This document shows positions 32,647-41,420 of a stretch of DNA of 64,000 bases, in pieces (within the stretch, counting starts at the first letter, position 1; each line of letters starts with the position of its first letter). The translations under genes and the position numbers were made by a program. Source of the DNA: Actinoplanes palleronii. GTDB taxonomy: Bacteria; Actinomycetota; Actinomycetes; Mycobacteriales; Micromonosporaceae. The DNA lies in the NCBI RefSeq assembly GCF_016862315.1, contig NZ_BOMS01000049.1, positions 94,735 through 158,734 of the forward strand, written 5' to 3'. Under the pieces are notes generated by a model, which worked only from the letters and a program-made list of their open reading frames with translations, searched no databases and was not told the DNA's origin.

Positions 32647-33480
32647 TCAGCGGCGCCGGGCGCCCCGCTCGGCCAGCCAGTAGCCCTTGGCGTGCAGCGA
32701 GCCGTCGAGCGCGCTGAGCCCCCACACGTTCTTGAGGTGCTGGCGGATCAGCCGGGTGGGCGTCGCCTCGGCGGCCACGAACGCCTGCACGGGGGTGAGC
32801 GGCACCGGCAGGTCGCGCACGTACTGCCAGAGGGTCTCGCCGGTGACCTGGGCGCCGCGGTCGAGCCAGCGGATCGCGCCGGGGCCGGGATAACAGCGGT
32901 AGCCACGGTCGCCGGTCTCGACGATGGCCAGGCCGGCGGCGGACGGGGTGAGCGCCTCCAGGATGGCGGCGATGGCGGGCAGCCCCGACTCGTCGCCGAT
33001 CAGCAGGTGGCGGGTGACGTCCGGGCGTACCGAATAGCCTGCCTCCGGCCGCAGGAACCCGATCCGGGCGCCGGTGCCGGCCGTCGCCGCCCAGATCGAG
33101 CCGGGCCCGTTGCCGTGCAGCAGGATGTCCACGTCGAGTTCGCCGGCGCCGGGATCGTGGCGCCGCACCGTGTAGGAGCGCATCGCGGTGCTGGCGCCGG
33201 GCCGCCAGAGCAGCCCCTCGGGTGTCCAGGCCGGGAACTCCGGCGTGGCCGCGGCGGCCGGTGGCAGGAACAGCCGGATCTTGGCAGCCGGTGCCAGCTC
33301 CGGCAGCCCGCACAGCTCCGCGCCACTGATCGTGATCCGCTTGACGTGCGGGGTCACGTAGGTGATCCGCCGGACGACACCGCGCAGGAACTCCGGGTCG
33401 CGCAGCGCGGTTCCCCGCCGGTCCAGCAGCGGTGTTCCCCGCCGGTCCAGAAGCGGTGCGGGAGCTGGCAACACGAGCAT
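32647..33480 (-). CDS. Siderophore-interacting-type FAD reductase (ViuB-like)
   Basis: A 277-aa NAD(P)H:flavin oxidoreductase. The FAD-binding MRSYTVRRHD matches the RxYT pattern of the ViuB/siderophore-interacting family, and LLIGDESGLPAI and the end LHAKGYW fit. These enzymes reduce ferric siderophores in the cytoplasm. Here it could reduce metal complexes or supply electrons to oxygenases. The N-terminus has a duplicated PLLDRRGT caused by a 24-bp tandem repeat in the DNA (33410-33433 and 33434-33457). 27 nt downstream of the second ABC gene, in the same operon. Confidence 0.85.
   Translation of the reverse strand: MLVLPAPAPLLDRRGTPLLDRRGTALRDPEFLRGVVRRITYVTPHVKRITISGAELCGLPELAPAAKIRLFLPPAAAATPEFPAWTPEGLLWRPGASTAMRSYTVRRHDPGAGELDVDILLHGNGPGSIWAATAGTGARIGFLRPEAGYSVRPDVTRHLLIGDESGLPAIAAILEALTPSAAGLAIVETGDRGYRCYPGPGAIRWLDRGAQVTGETLWQYVRDLPVPLTPVQAFVAAEATPTRLIRQHLKNVWGLSALDGSLHAKGYWLAERGARRR
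33410..33457. repeat. 24-bp tandem duplication inside the ViuB-like gene
   Basis: Two adjacent 24-bp units (33410-33433 and 33434-33457) differ at one or two positions and encode PLLDRRGT twice. In-frame, near the N-terminus and outside the conserved FAD domain. Confidence 0.75.
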
Positions 33481-33507
33481 GACGGACTCCGTTCCTCGAG
33501 AAAGGAC

Positions 33508-35295
33508 CTATCGGTACGCCTTGGCCTGCAGCCCGAACAGCTCGGCGTAGAGCCCGTCGCGGAGCATCAGGCCGTCGTGGTCGCCGGTCTCCACCACCCG
33601 GCCGTCGCGCAACACGATGATCAGGTCGGCCATCCGTACGGTGGAGAAGCGGTGCGAGACGAACAGCGTGATCGCGCCCCGGCTGGCCCGCACCTGACGG
33701 GCCTGTTCCGCGTAGAGCTCGAACAGCCGGTGTTCGGCCTGCGGGTCCAGTGCCGAGGTCGGCTCGTCGAGCACCAGCAGCAGCGGGGTCTCGCGCATCA
33801 GCGCCCGGCCGACCGCGAGTTTCTGCCACTGCCCGCCGGAGAGTTCCGCCCCGTTGGTGTAGCTCTTGCCCAGCGGGGTGTCGAGCCCGTGTTCCAGGCG
33901 TTCGACGACGTCGGTGCCCTGTGCCCGGTCCAGGGCCACCGCGACCGCGCCGTCGTCGCCCATCCGGGGCAGGTCGCCGAGCCCGACGACGTCACCGGTA
34001 CGCAGCTCGAAGCGCGCGAAGTCCTGGAACCCCGCCGAGATCTGCTCGCGCCACGCGTGCACCGGGATGCGGCGCAGGTCGACGCCGTCCACCAGGATCT
34101 GCCCGCGGGACGGCTGGTACATCCCGCACAGCAGCTTGACCAGGGTGCTCTTGCCGGCACCGTTCTCACCGACGATGGCCACGCTCGCGCCGGCCGGCAA
34201 CGTCAGGGTCACCCCGCTGAGCACCGGCTTGTCCGTGCCGGGATAGACGAAGTCCACGTCGTCGAGCCGGATGCCGTCGCTGAGCCGCCGCGGCGGCTCC
34301 CGGTCCACCGGCGCCGGATGGGTGACCGTGACCAGCTCGCGCACCACCCGGAAGCGTTGCAGCAGGCTGCCCACCCGCTGCAGGGTGCCGAGCAGGGTGA
34401 TCGCGGTGATCACCTGGTGGTTGACCTGGCTGGCCAGCACCATCACCAGCACCACGTCGCCGATCGGGCCCTTGCCGGCCACCACGTCCCGGATGACCAG
34501 CAGCACCGCGCCGGTGTAGGCCAGCCCGAAGAGCACCTGGCCGGCGGCCCGGATCGCCCCGCCACGGGTGTACGCGCCGGCCAGTCCCCGGCTGGTGCGC
34601 CCCCACTCCTGCCGGTGCCGGCGCAGCAGCTCGTCGCGCAGCCCGAAGACGCGCAGCTCGCCGCCGAAACGCGCCGAGGTGGCGAGCCGGAACAGGTTCA
34701 GCGCGATCCGGGTCGACTCGGCGGTGCTGGTCTTGGCCCGGTCGATCCGGGTCTCCGCCCAGCGCCCGCTCAGCAGCGGCGGCAGCGCGGCGATCGGCAT
34801 CAACAGCAGCAGCACCAGATTGACCCGGCCCAGCAGGATCGCGGTGAGCAGCCCGAACAGCACCAGGCCCAGCGTGCCGAACAGGGCCTCGAGCGCGAGG
34901 GTCAGCTTCCGGGTGTCGCGGCGCAGCACGGTCAGCTCGTCGGCGTAGTCGGCCCGTTCGTGGTGTTCGATGCCCTCCGAGCCGTTGGAGAGCAGCATCA
35001 GCTCCTCGGTCAGGTCGCGCTCGGCGATTTCGGAGAGCTCGGTGTAGGCGATGTGGGCGAAGTTCCCGAAGGTCAGCGTGATCATGACGAGGACCGCGAC
35101 CAGGACGCCGTACCAGGCGGCCGTGGTGCCGTCGCCGGCCACCACGGCGTCGGTCATCACGCCCAGCCCGGCCGCCATCACCGGGCCCATCGTGACGTGC
35201 CCGAACATCAGGAAGATCGCGGAGGCCGTCTTGCGGCGGTCCAGCCGCCACGCGATCCTCAGCAGCCGCCAGGCGCCCGTGACCGTCTGCCTCAT
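33508..35295 (-). CDS. ABC exporter half-unit 2 (TMD-NBD fusion)
   Basis: A 595-aa half-transporter: six-helix membrane domain in about residues 20-320, then an ATPase domain with Walker A VGENGAGKSTLVKLL, the signature LSGGQWQKLAVGRAL and Walker B LLVLDEPTSALD. With the adjacent half-unit at 35342 it probably forms a heterodimer that exports the cluster's product. The ATG lies inside a 50-bp tandem duplication shared with the end of the first ABC gene. Confidence 0.9.
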   Translation of the reverse strand: MRQTVTGAWRLLRIAWRLDRRKTASAIFLMFGHVTMGPVMAAGLGVMTDAVVAGDGTTAAWYGVLVAVLVMITLTFGNFAHIAYTELSEIAERDLTEELMLLSNGSEGIEHHERADYADELTVLRRDTRKLTLALEALFGTLGLVLFGLLTAILLGRVNLVLLLLMPIAALPPLLSGRWAETRIDRAKTSTAESTRIALNLFRLATSARFGGELRVFGLRDELLRRHRQEWGRTSRGLAGAYTRGGAIRAAGQVLFGLAYTGAVLLVIRDVVAGKGPIGDVVLVMVLASQVNHQVITAITLLGTLQRVGSLLQRFRVVRELVTVTHPAPVDREPPRRLSDGIRLDDVDFVYPGTDKPVLSGVTLTLPAGASVAIVGENGAGKSTLVKLLCGMYQPSRGQILVDGVDLRRIPVHAWREQISAGFQDFARFELRTGDVVGLGDLPRMGDDGAVAVALDRAQGTDVVERLEHGLDTPLGKSYTNGAELSGGQWQKLAVGRALMRETPLLLVLDEPTSALDPQAEHRLFELYAEQARQVRASRGAITLFVSHRFSTVRMADLIIVLRDGRVVETGDHDGLMLRDGLYAELFGLQAKAYR

Positions 35296-35390
35296 GCCGG
35301 CGTCCTCACCGTCTCTGCGTCGGTACGCCGCTCGTCCTGCCTCATGCCGGCGTCCTCACCGTCTCTGCGTCGGTTCGCCGCTCGTCGGCG
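35291..35390. repeat. 50-bp tandem duplication at the ABC gene junction
   Basis: Copies at 35291-35340 and 35341-35390 agree at 45 of the first 46 positions. Each holds the same stop/start overlap: the first ABC gene ends in ATGA at 35345-35342 and the second begins at the matching ATG (35295). A 17-codon open frame now runs between the two ATGs (MRQDERRTDAETVRTPA). It looks like a recent duplication that pushed apart two genes once overlapping by 4 nt. Confidence 0.85.
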
Positions 35391-37240
35391 AACCGGTCGG
35401 CCTGCAACCGGAACAGGTGCGCGTACACGCCGTCCTCGGTCATCAACTCGTCGTGGCTGCCCTGCTCGGCGACCCGGCCGTCAGCGAGCACGACGATCTG
35501 GTCGGCCTGCCGGACGGTGGAGAACCGGTGCGAGATCAGCAGCGTGGTGGCACCCTCGGTCAGGCTGGTGAACTGCTGGAAGAAGCCGGCCTCGGCGCGG
35601 ACGTCGAGGCTCGCGGTGGGTTCGTCGAGCACCAGGATCGACGCGCCGTGCCGCAGCCCGAACAGCGCGCGGGCCAGCGCGATCCGCTGCCACTGCCCAC
35701 CGGAGAGGTCCGCTCCCCCGGCCAGGTGCCGGGCCAGCGGGGTGTCCATGCCCTCGGGCAGCGCGTCGATCAGCTCGCGCAGGCCGACCGAGTCGATCGC
35801 GGCCCGGATGCCGTCGCGGTCCTCGAGGTGCCCGGCCGCGCCGAAGCCCACGTTGTCGGCGACCGACACCTCGTAGCGGGCGAACTCCTGGAACGTCACG
35901 CCGAGCCGGGCCCGCCACTGCGCCAGCGGCATCGACCGGATGTCGACGCCGTCGACCCGGATGGTGCCGGCGGTCGGTTCGTACAGCCGGGCCAGCAGCT
36001 TGACCAGGGTGGTCTTGCCGGCGCCGTTCATGCCGACCAGGGCGGTGCACCGGCCGATCGCGATGGTCAGGTCGAGCTCTTCGAAGATCATCCGCTGTTC
36101 GCCGGGGTAGTGGAAGCTGACCCGGTCGAAGTGGATCGTGCTGACCGGCGCGGGCCGGGCGGGAGCGGCGCCCGGCGGCGCCTCGCTGCCGTAGGACCGG
36201 ATCCCGTCGACGAACCGGCGGACCGCCTCGTGGGCGTGCATGCCGATCGCGGTGTGCAGGTCGGCCTCCGGGTAGAACTCACCGAGGCGCAGCGCGAAGA
36301 TCGCCGCCTGCATCACCATGACGAACGTGGTCAGGGTGAACCCGCCGGCCGGATCCGCGGCGGCCACCCCGGTCAGGGCGAACACCACTCCGCTGACGGC
36401 CAGGCCCCAGGCCAGGATCCAGAGGAACGGCCAGAGGTAGATGCGCCGCCGGGCCGCCCACACCGGTTTGAGCCACTCCATGTACTCCCGGTGCCACCGG
36501 TCACGGAAGTGGTCGAGCAGCCCGAAGACCCGCATCTCCTTGGCGGCGACCGCGTCGGTGGCGAGGTCCCGCAGGTAGTCGTTGCGGCGTTCCTCGTCGT
36601 CGAGGTCGAAGCGCACCTGGGCGAACTTGCGCAGGCCACCACGCTGGCCGTAGCGCAGCAGCAGCACCGCGACGACCAGGCCGGCCGAGGCCCACCAGGA
36701 CAGCACCACGCCGACCAGGACGGCGTACCCGGCCAGCTTGGTGTAGCGGGCCAGCAGGGCGAACAGCCCGGCGCAGGCCTCGCCGGGGCTGAACGCCCAG
36801 GTCTCCAGCTCCCGGGCGGCGGTGCGCAGGTCCTCGACCAGGCGCGGGTCCTCCAGGGGGCCGATGCCGGGGGTGGCGGTCGCGGCGGCCATCAGTGCGT
36901 CGCTGACCCGGCCGTCGACGCGCCGGGCGATGAGCTGACCGGCAAGTTCCTGCAGCGGCGCGACCAGCATCTCGGTGATCGACACGACGGTGGTGATCAG
37001 GAACGCCATGATCAGCGTGCGGTACGCGGGCGAGTCGAGGCCGGCGCTGGTCGCGGCCGGCACCTTGCCGAGCACGAGCGACGAGCTGACCACGTAGGCG
37101 ATCGGCAGCAGCCCGATCACCAGGTTGACGAGGACGGCGAGCGCGATCAGTGGTGCGCCGGCGAGGCCGGTCAGCCGGGCGATCTCCAGCCGGGCGACCG
37201 CCTGCCGGACCACGGTTGTCTGCTTCAGGCGCGAGTTCAT
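35342..37240 (-). CDS. ABC exporter half-unit 1 (TMD-NBD fusion)
   Basis: A 632-aa half-transporter. Membrane domain in residues about 25-330 with several helices, then an ATPase domain with Walker A GMNGAGKTTLVKLL, signature LSGGQWQRIALARAL and Walker B ILVLDEPTASLD. ATG 37240 has GGAGG at good spacing. It follows the ATP-grasp gene after a triplicated hairpin and precedes half-unit 2. Together they are the best candidates for product export and self-protection in the cluster. Confidence 0.9.
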   Translation of the reverse strand: MNSRLKQTTVVRQAVARLEIARLTGLAGAPLIALAVLVNLVIGLLPIAYVVSSSLVLGKVPAATSAGLDSPAYRTLIMAFLITTVVSITEMLVAPLQELAGQLIARRVDGRVSDALMAAATATPGIGPLEDPRLVEDLRTAARELETWAFSPGEACAGLFALLARYTKLAGYAVLVGVVLSWWASAGLVVAVLLLRYGQRGGLRKFAQVRFDLDDEERRNDYLRDLATDAVAAKEMRVFGLLDHFRDRWHREYMEWLKPVWAARRRIYLWPFLWILAWGLAVSGVVFALTGVAAADPAGGFTLTTFVMVMQAAIFALRLGEFYPEADLHTAIGMHAHEAVRRFVDGIRSYGSEAPPGAAPARPAPVSTIHFDRVSFHYPGEQRMIFEELDLTIAIGRCTALVGMNGAGKTTLVKLLARLYEPTAGTIRVDGVDIRSMPLAQWRARLGVTFQEFARYEVSVADNVGFGAAGHLEDRDGIRAAIDSVGLRELIDALPEGMDTPLARHLAGGADLSGGQWQRIALARALFGLRHGASILVLDEPTASLDVRAEAGFFQQFTSLTEGATTLLISHRFSTVRQADQIVVLADGRVAEQGSHDELMTEDGVYAHLFRLQADRFADERRTDAETVRTPA

Positions 37241-37299
37241 CGCACTCCTACCTCCAGGAAATTCGCTTCGGTGCAACGACGAACGGCCGCGCGGCAGAT

Positions 37300-37376
37300 G
37301 GACCCGGTGGCGCCGGCTTTTTTCCGCGCCGGCTTTTTCCGCGCCGGCTTCTTCCGCGCCGGCGCCACCGGGGTCC
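37300..37376. terminator. Long hairpin with three internal GCGCCGGC repeats
   Basis: GGACCCGGTGGCGCCGGC (37300-37317) pairs with 37358-37376 apart from one bulged G. The interior carries direct copies of CGCCGGCTTTTTCCG, so each half can also pair with GCCGGCGCG of the next. Located between the ATP-grasp stop (37380) and the ABC gene start (37240). A terminator or attenuator between the two genes is the simplest reading; the triplicate core is unusual. Confidence 0.7.
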
Positions 37377-37379
37377 AGA

Positions 37380-38702
37380 TCAGCGCGGGCCGGGCGTCCC
37401 GGCGACCGCGTAGATGCTGTCGCGGATCTCCGCGATGATCGCCTGGGCGCCGTCCGCGGTCGGCGCCGCCGCGATCACCGCGATGATCGGGTCGGTCCAG
37501 CCGAGGGCGCGGATGCTCGTCGGGTACGCCTTGACGCCGGCGTCCCACAGCCGCTGGAAGACCGGCCGGATGTGCTCCTCGTAGGACGTGCCCTCCAGCA
37601 CCGGCAGCATGAAGTGCGCCGAGAGCGTCAGCTCCTTCTCGGCGCCCCAGAACCGCAGCAGGCCACCGGCGTGCAGCGAGCCGCTGCGCCGCGCGTTGAT
37701 CTCGGTGATGTAGAGCTGGTCGTCGGCGCCGGCCACGCAGTCGATGCACATCCAGCCGACGTAGCCGAGCTGCCGGGCCGCCTCGCCGACCTCGAGCGCC
37801 GCCGCGCGCAGCCGCTCACCCCAGACCGGCGGCAACGCGCCCTCACCGACGTCGACGCTGCGGAACGAGTAGCCGTGCTCAACGGTCAGCGCGCAGAGCA
37901 CCACGTCCTCGACACCGTCCGGGCCGACCAGGATGTCGGCGGCCGGGCAGCCGACACCGGCGGCGTGCTCGACGAACTCCTGGATCAGGATCGGGAACGC
38001 GAAGAACGAGTCGCCGCTCGCGTGGTCCAGGAACGCGTCCACGTCGCCGGGCGCGTCGGTGACCACCCGCGAGCCGTCGCCGGCGACGCCGAAGAGCGTA
38101 CGGGCGATCACCCGGCCGTGCCGGGCCACCATGGCCCGCAGTGCCCCGGTCAGCTCCACCCAGTTGCCGACCACGACGCCGGGCGCGACCCGCATCGCCG
38201 GCAGCTGGCGGGCCAGGTCCAGGCAGCTGACCTTGGAGTCGAGGTAGAGGCTGGCCCAGAACGCGTCCTCGGGCACCGAGTCCAGCTCGACCTCGTGGCC
38301 CCAGCCGCTGACCAGCGCGGCCAGCAGGTAGGTCTCCGCGGTCGGCCCGACCATGGTCAGCTTCACCACGTCGTAGCCGGACACCAGCTGGCGCAGCGCG
38401 TTCTGCGCGGCGCCGTCGTGCAGCAGGTCGTCGACGAGCAGGCCGGACCGCATCCGCGGTGAGACCACCGGCGGCGCGGCCAGGTCCAGGGCCTTGTGGA
38501 TGTCGTCGAACCACGCCTGGCTCCAGCCCTGCGGCAGCAGCAGCACCCGCGGCGCGTCGGTCCAGAAGACCGAGTGCTCACACTCGTACGTGCCGCCGAA
38601 CCGCACCACCCGTGCCCGCTCCTCGCCCTTGAGCTGCAGGGAGGGGTTGCGCAGGTGGTATTCGGCCATGTTCGGGATGATGAGTTCGATCGCGTCAGAC
38701 AT
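37380..38702 (-). CDS. PGM1-like ATP-grasp ligase
   Basis: A 440-aa protein of the group resembling PGM1, the peptide ligase of pheganomycin biosynthesis (recalled). Residues about 1-170 are a non-catalytic pre-ATP-grasp domain (RVVRFGGTYECEHSVFW, VVKLTMVGPTAET), followed by the ATP-grasp fold with ILIQEFVEH and the metal-binding end YITEINARRSGSLHAGG. Such ligases form amide bonds using acyl-phosphates, joining a carboxylate to an amine or peptide. In this cluster it could join the peripheral acid to the product. 28 nt downstream of the ECF sigma gene. Confidence 0.82.
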   Translation of the reverse strand: MSDAIELIIPNMAEYHLRNPSLQLKGEERARVVRFGGTYECEHSVFWTDAPRVLLLPQGWSQAWFDDIHKALDLAAPPVVSPRMRSGLLVDDLLHDGAAQNALRQLVSGYDVVKLTMVGPTAETYLLAALVSGWGHEVELDSVPEDAFWASLYLDSKVSCLDLARQLPAMRVAPGVVVGNWVELTGALRAMVARHGRVIARTLFGVAGDGSRVVTDAPGDVDAFLDHASGDSFFAFPILIQEFVEHAAGVGCPAADILVGPDGVEDVVLCALTVEHGYSFRSVDVGEGALPPVWGERLRAAALEVGEAARQLGYVGWMCIDCVAGADDQLYITEINARRSGSLHAGGLLRFWGAEKELTLSAHFMLPVLEGTSYEEHIRPVFQRLWDAGVKAYPTSIRALGWTDPIIAVIAAAPTADGAQAIIAEIRDSIYAVAGTPGPR

Positions 38703-38730
38703 GAGGCCAGCCTGGCCTGATCAGGGCCGG

Positions 38731-40014
38731 CTATTCATCTTCTGAACTGCGCTCTGCGTCGGGATCCATCTCGGCCAGCCGGCGGCTCAGGTAGCGGCGT
38801 TCGGCGTCGTTGCCGGCCAGCGCGAGGGCCCGCCGGTACGCGGCCGCGGCGTCGGGCCGGCGGTCGAGGCGGCGCAGCAGGTCGGCGCGCAGGGCGGGCA
38901 GCAGGTGGTAGTCGCCGAGCCGGCCGGACGCCGCCAGCTCGTCGACCAGGCGCAGCCCGGCTTCCGGGCCGTCGGCCATCGCGACCGCGACCGCCCGGTT
39001 GAGCTGCACCACCGGGGTCGGGGTCAGGGTGGCGAGCCGGCCGTAGAGGGCGGCGATCTGCGGCCAGTCGGTGTCCTCGGCGCGCAGCGCCTCGCTGTGG
39101 CAGGCCGCGATGGCCGCCTGCACCTGGTACGGGCCCGGACGGCGCAGGCGCAGCGTGCGTTCGAGCAGCGCGATGGCCTCGTCGATCTGCGGGCGGTCCC
39201 AGAGCGTACGGTCCTGGTCGGCCAGGATGATCACGTCACCGGCGGCGTCCGAGCGGGACCGGCGGCGGGCGTGTTGCAGCAGCATCAGGGCGAGCAGCCC
39301 GGCCGGTTCGGTCTCGCCGTCGGGCAGCAGCGCGACGAGCGCCCGGGTCAGCCGGATCGCCTCGGCGCACAGCTCGTGCCGGGCCAGGTCGGCGCCGCCG
39401 GTGGCCGCGTACCCCTCGTTGAACAGCAGGTAGAGCACGGCCAGCACCCCGGAGACCCGCTCCGGCAGCAGGTGCGGCGGCGGCACCCGGTACGGGATCC
39501 GCGCGGCGGCGATCTTCTGCTTCGCCCGGACCAGGCGCTTCGCCATGGTCGCCTCGGGCACCAGGAACGCCCGGGCGATCTCCGCGGTGCTCAGCCCGGC
39601 GAGCGTACGCAGGGTCAGCGCCACCCGGGCCTCGATCGCCAGCGCCGGGTGGCAGCAGGTGAACATCAGCCGCAGCCGATCGTCCGGGATCTCGTCCGGG
39701 TCGGGTTCCTCGTCCGCGGCCGGTTCCGGGCGCGCCGCGACCAGCTGCAGTTTCGCCTTCTCGGTGGTGGCCCGCCGCAACCGGTCCAGCGCCCGGTTGC
39801 GGGCGACCGTGGTCAGCCAGGCGCCGGGCCGGTCGGGGACACCGTGCGACGGCCAGTTGCGCAGCGCCTCGGCGAACGCCTCCTGCGCGCACTCCTCGGC
39901 CAGGTCCCAGTCGCCGGTGAGCCGGATCAGCGCCGCCACGATCCGCCCGTAGTCCTCCCGGAACGTCGCGGCCACGACGGCGGCGGTCTCCTCGGGTCCC
40001 ACGGTTGCCACCAC
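38731..40014 (-). CDS. ECF sigma factor with long C-terminal TPR-like domain (SigJ/ECF42-like)
   Basis: A 427-aa sigma factor. Sigma-2 in FREDYGRIVAALIRLTGDWD and EECAQEAFAEALRNWP, sigma-4 in RTLAGLSTAEIARAFLVPE and MAKRLVRAKQKI, then a long C-terminal domain of helical repeats (LFNEGYAATGG, LQHARRRSRSDAAG, LTPTPVVQLNRAVAVAMADG) as in the ECF42-type. These are usually found beside YCII/DGPF-domain proteins; here none is present. Start GTG 40014 is the first of two in-frame GTGs, without a clear ribosome-binding site. It is the only sigma factor inside the cluster and may control it. Confidence 0.88.
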   Translation of the reverse strand: MVATVGPEETAAVVAATFREDYGRIVAALIRLTGDWDLAEECAQEAFAEALRNWPSHGVPDRPGAWLTTVARNRALDRLRRATTEKAKLQLVAARPEPAADEEPDPDEIPDDRLRLMFTCCHPALAIEARVALTLRTLAGLSTAEIARAFLVPEATMAKRLVRAKQKIAAARIPYRVPPPHLLPERVSGVLAVLYLLFNEGYAATGGADLARHELCAEAIRLTRALVALLPDGETEPAGLLALMLLQHARRRSRSDAAGDVIILADQDRTLWDRPQIDEAIALLERTLRLRRPGPYQVQAAIAACHSEALRAEDTDWPQIAALYGRLATLTPTPVVQLNRAVAVAMADGPEAGLRLVDELAASGRLGDYHLLPALRADLLRRLDRRPDAAAAYRRALALAGNDAERRYLSRRLAEMDPDAERSSEDE

Positions 40015-40073
40015 GGCATTGATTATGGCGGCCGCCGGGTTCCGATGTGGGGACCCGGCGGCCGGTACGGATG

Positions 40074-41309
40074 TCAGGCCGGCCGGCCGAGCACCACGGG
40101 CAGGGTGTCGAAGCCGTTGAGCAGGAACGTGCTCTGCGGCGGGATCTCGCCGGCCGGGACGGCGAGGGCCAGGTCGGGGAAGCGCGCGAACAGCGCGGGC
40201 AGCGCGACCGCCGCCTCGAGACGGGCCAGCGGGGCGCCCAGGCAGTGGTGCACGCCGTACCCGAAGGAAAGGTGCTCCTTGTCGGAGCGGGTGATGTCGA
40301 ACTGGTCGGCCTGCGCGCCGTGCCGCTCCGGGTCCCGGCCGGCCGACGCGAAGCCCATCAGCACCGGGTCGCCCTTCGGGATGGTCACGCCGGCGATCTC
40401 GACGTCCTCGGTGGTGAACCGGAACGGCAGCTGGGCGATCGGCGACTGCACGCGCAGCGTCTCCTCGACCACGTCCTTCCAGGCCACCTCCCCCGAAAGC
40501 ACCAGGGCCAGCTGGTCGGGGTGGGTGAGCAGCATGACGACGGCCTTGCTGATCAGGTTGGTGGTGGTCTCGGATCCGGCGCCGAGCATCAGGTGCAGGG
40601 TCCCGGCCAGCTCCGAGTCGTTGAGCACCGACCCGTCCTCGGTCTTCGTCTTGATCAGCATGCTGAGCAGGTCGTCCGCCGGGTGCTGCCGCTTCGTCTC
40701 GACCAGGTCGTTCATGGCCTGGTGCCACTGCTCGACGTTGGCGACCGCCTCCTCGTGGCTGATCGTGGTGTCGACGTTGACCTCACCGCCGCGCATCACC
40801 TCCCGGCGCATGTCCTCGGGCACGCCGAACAGGTCGCAGATCACCCGGGTGGGCAGCGGGTACGCGTACCGGCCCTTGAGGTCGACGATCTCGTCCGGCG
40901 CCGCGGTGCTCAGGTCGGCCAGCAGCTCGGTGGTGATCTGCTCGATCTGCGGGCGCATCGCCTCACTGCGCCGCATGGTGAAAGCGGCGGCGGTCAGCTT
41001 GCGCAGCCGGGCGTGGTCGGCGCCGTCCGCGGTGGTCATGTTGTCCATCAGCACCCAGCCGATCAGCGGGAAGTCGTCGCCGATCTTGCCGTCGATGAAC
41101 GCGGTCCAGTGCTTGTGGGCGTCCTTGGCGAAACGGTTGTCGTTGAGGACCTGGCGGACCATGTCGAAACCGACCACGGACCAGCCGCGCACGCCGCCGG
41201 GCAGCTCGACCTGAGCGATCGAGCCCTGGGCCCGGAGACGGTCACCTTCGGCGTGGACATCGCGGCCGGTCGGGTCGAGCACGACGACGGCGGGAGAGAC
41301 GGTAGTCAA
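40074..41309 (-). CDS. Cytochrome P450
   Basis: A P450 of about 411 aa. The I-helix MLGAGSETTTNLISK, ExxR in EETLRVQSP, and heme loop FGYGVHHCLGAPLARLE with the thiolate Cys are all visible. The group resembles soluble actinobacterial CYP105/107-like oxidases. TTG 41309 is preferred since TGGAGGA lies just upstream; an ATG 60 nt earlier (41369) is in frame. Divergent from the epoxide hydrolase, so it may form the epoxide or hydroxylate the core. Confidence 0.9.
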   Translation of the reverse strand: MTTVSPAVVVLDPTGRDVHAEGDRLRAQGSIAQVELPGGVRGWSVVGFDMVRQVLNDNRFAKDAHKHWTAFIDGKIGDDFPLIGWVLMDNMTTADGADHARLRKLTAAAFTMRRSEAMRPQIEQITTELLADLSTAAPDEIVDLKGRYAYPLPTRVICDLFGVPEDMRREVMRGGEVNVDTTISHEEAVANVEQWHQAMNDLVETKRQHPADDLLSMLIKTKTEDGSVLNDSELAGTLHLMLGAGSETTTNLISKAVVMLLTHPDQLALVLSGEVAWKDVVEETLRVQSPIAQLPFRFTTEDVEIAGVTIPKGDPVLMGFASAGRDPERHGAQADQFDITRSDKEHLSFGYGVHHCLGAPLARLEAAVALPALFARFPDLALAVPAGEIPPQSTFLLNGFDTLPVVLGRPA

Positions 41310-41420
41310 AGTATCCTCCACATGGAGTAATCCTGATAAGGACGTTCCGAGAACGCCGACGGGTTTCATTCTCGGTTATCCCGCGCCTTTTCTCTTCTTC
41401 GAACGTGCGGTGCCTGACAC

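Noticed and set aside
37237..37430. Open frame across the triplicated hairpin encoding PVAPARKKPARKKPARKKAG, seemingly a lysine-rich precursor peptide near the ATP-grasp ligase
   Set aside because: The frame is just the hairpin's repeats read through, has no start codon or ribosome-binding site after the ATP-grasp stop, and its upstream part is the antisense-free alternative frame of the ligase gene. A peptide substrate cannot be claimed.
32443..37438. Two very long plus-strand open frames opposite the ABC, FAD and ViuB genes
   Set aside because: Shadows of well-supported minus-strand genes; repetitive His/Gln/Gly/Arg composition.
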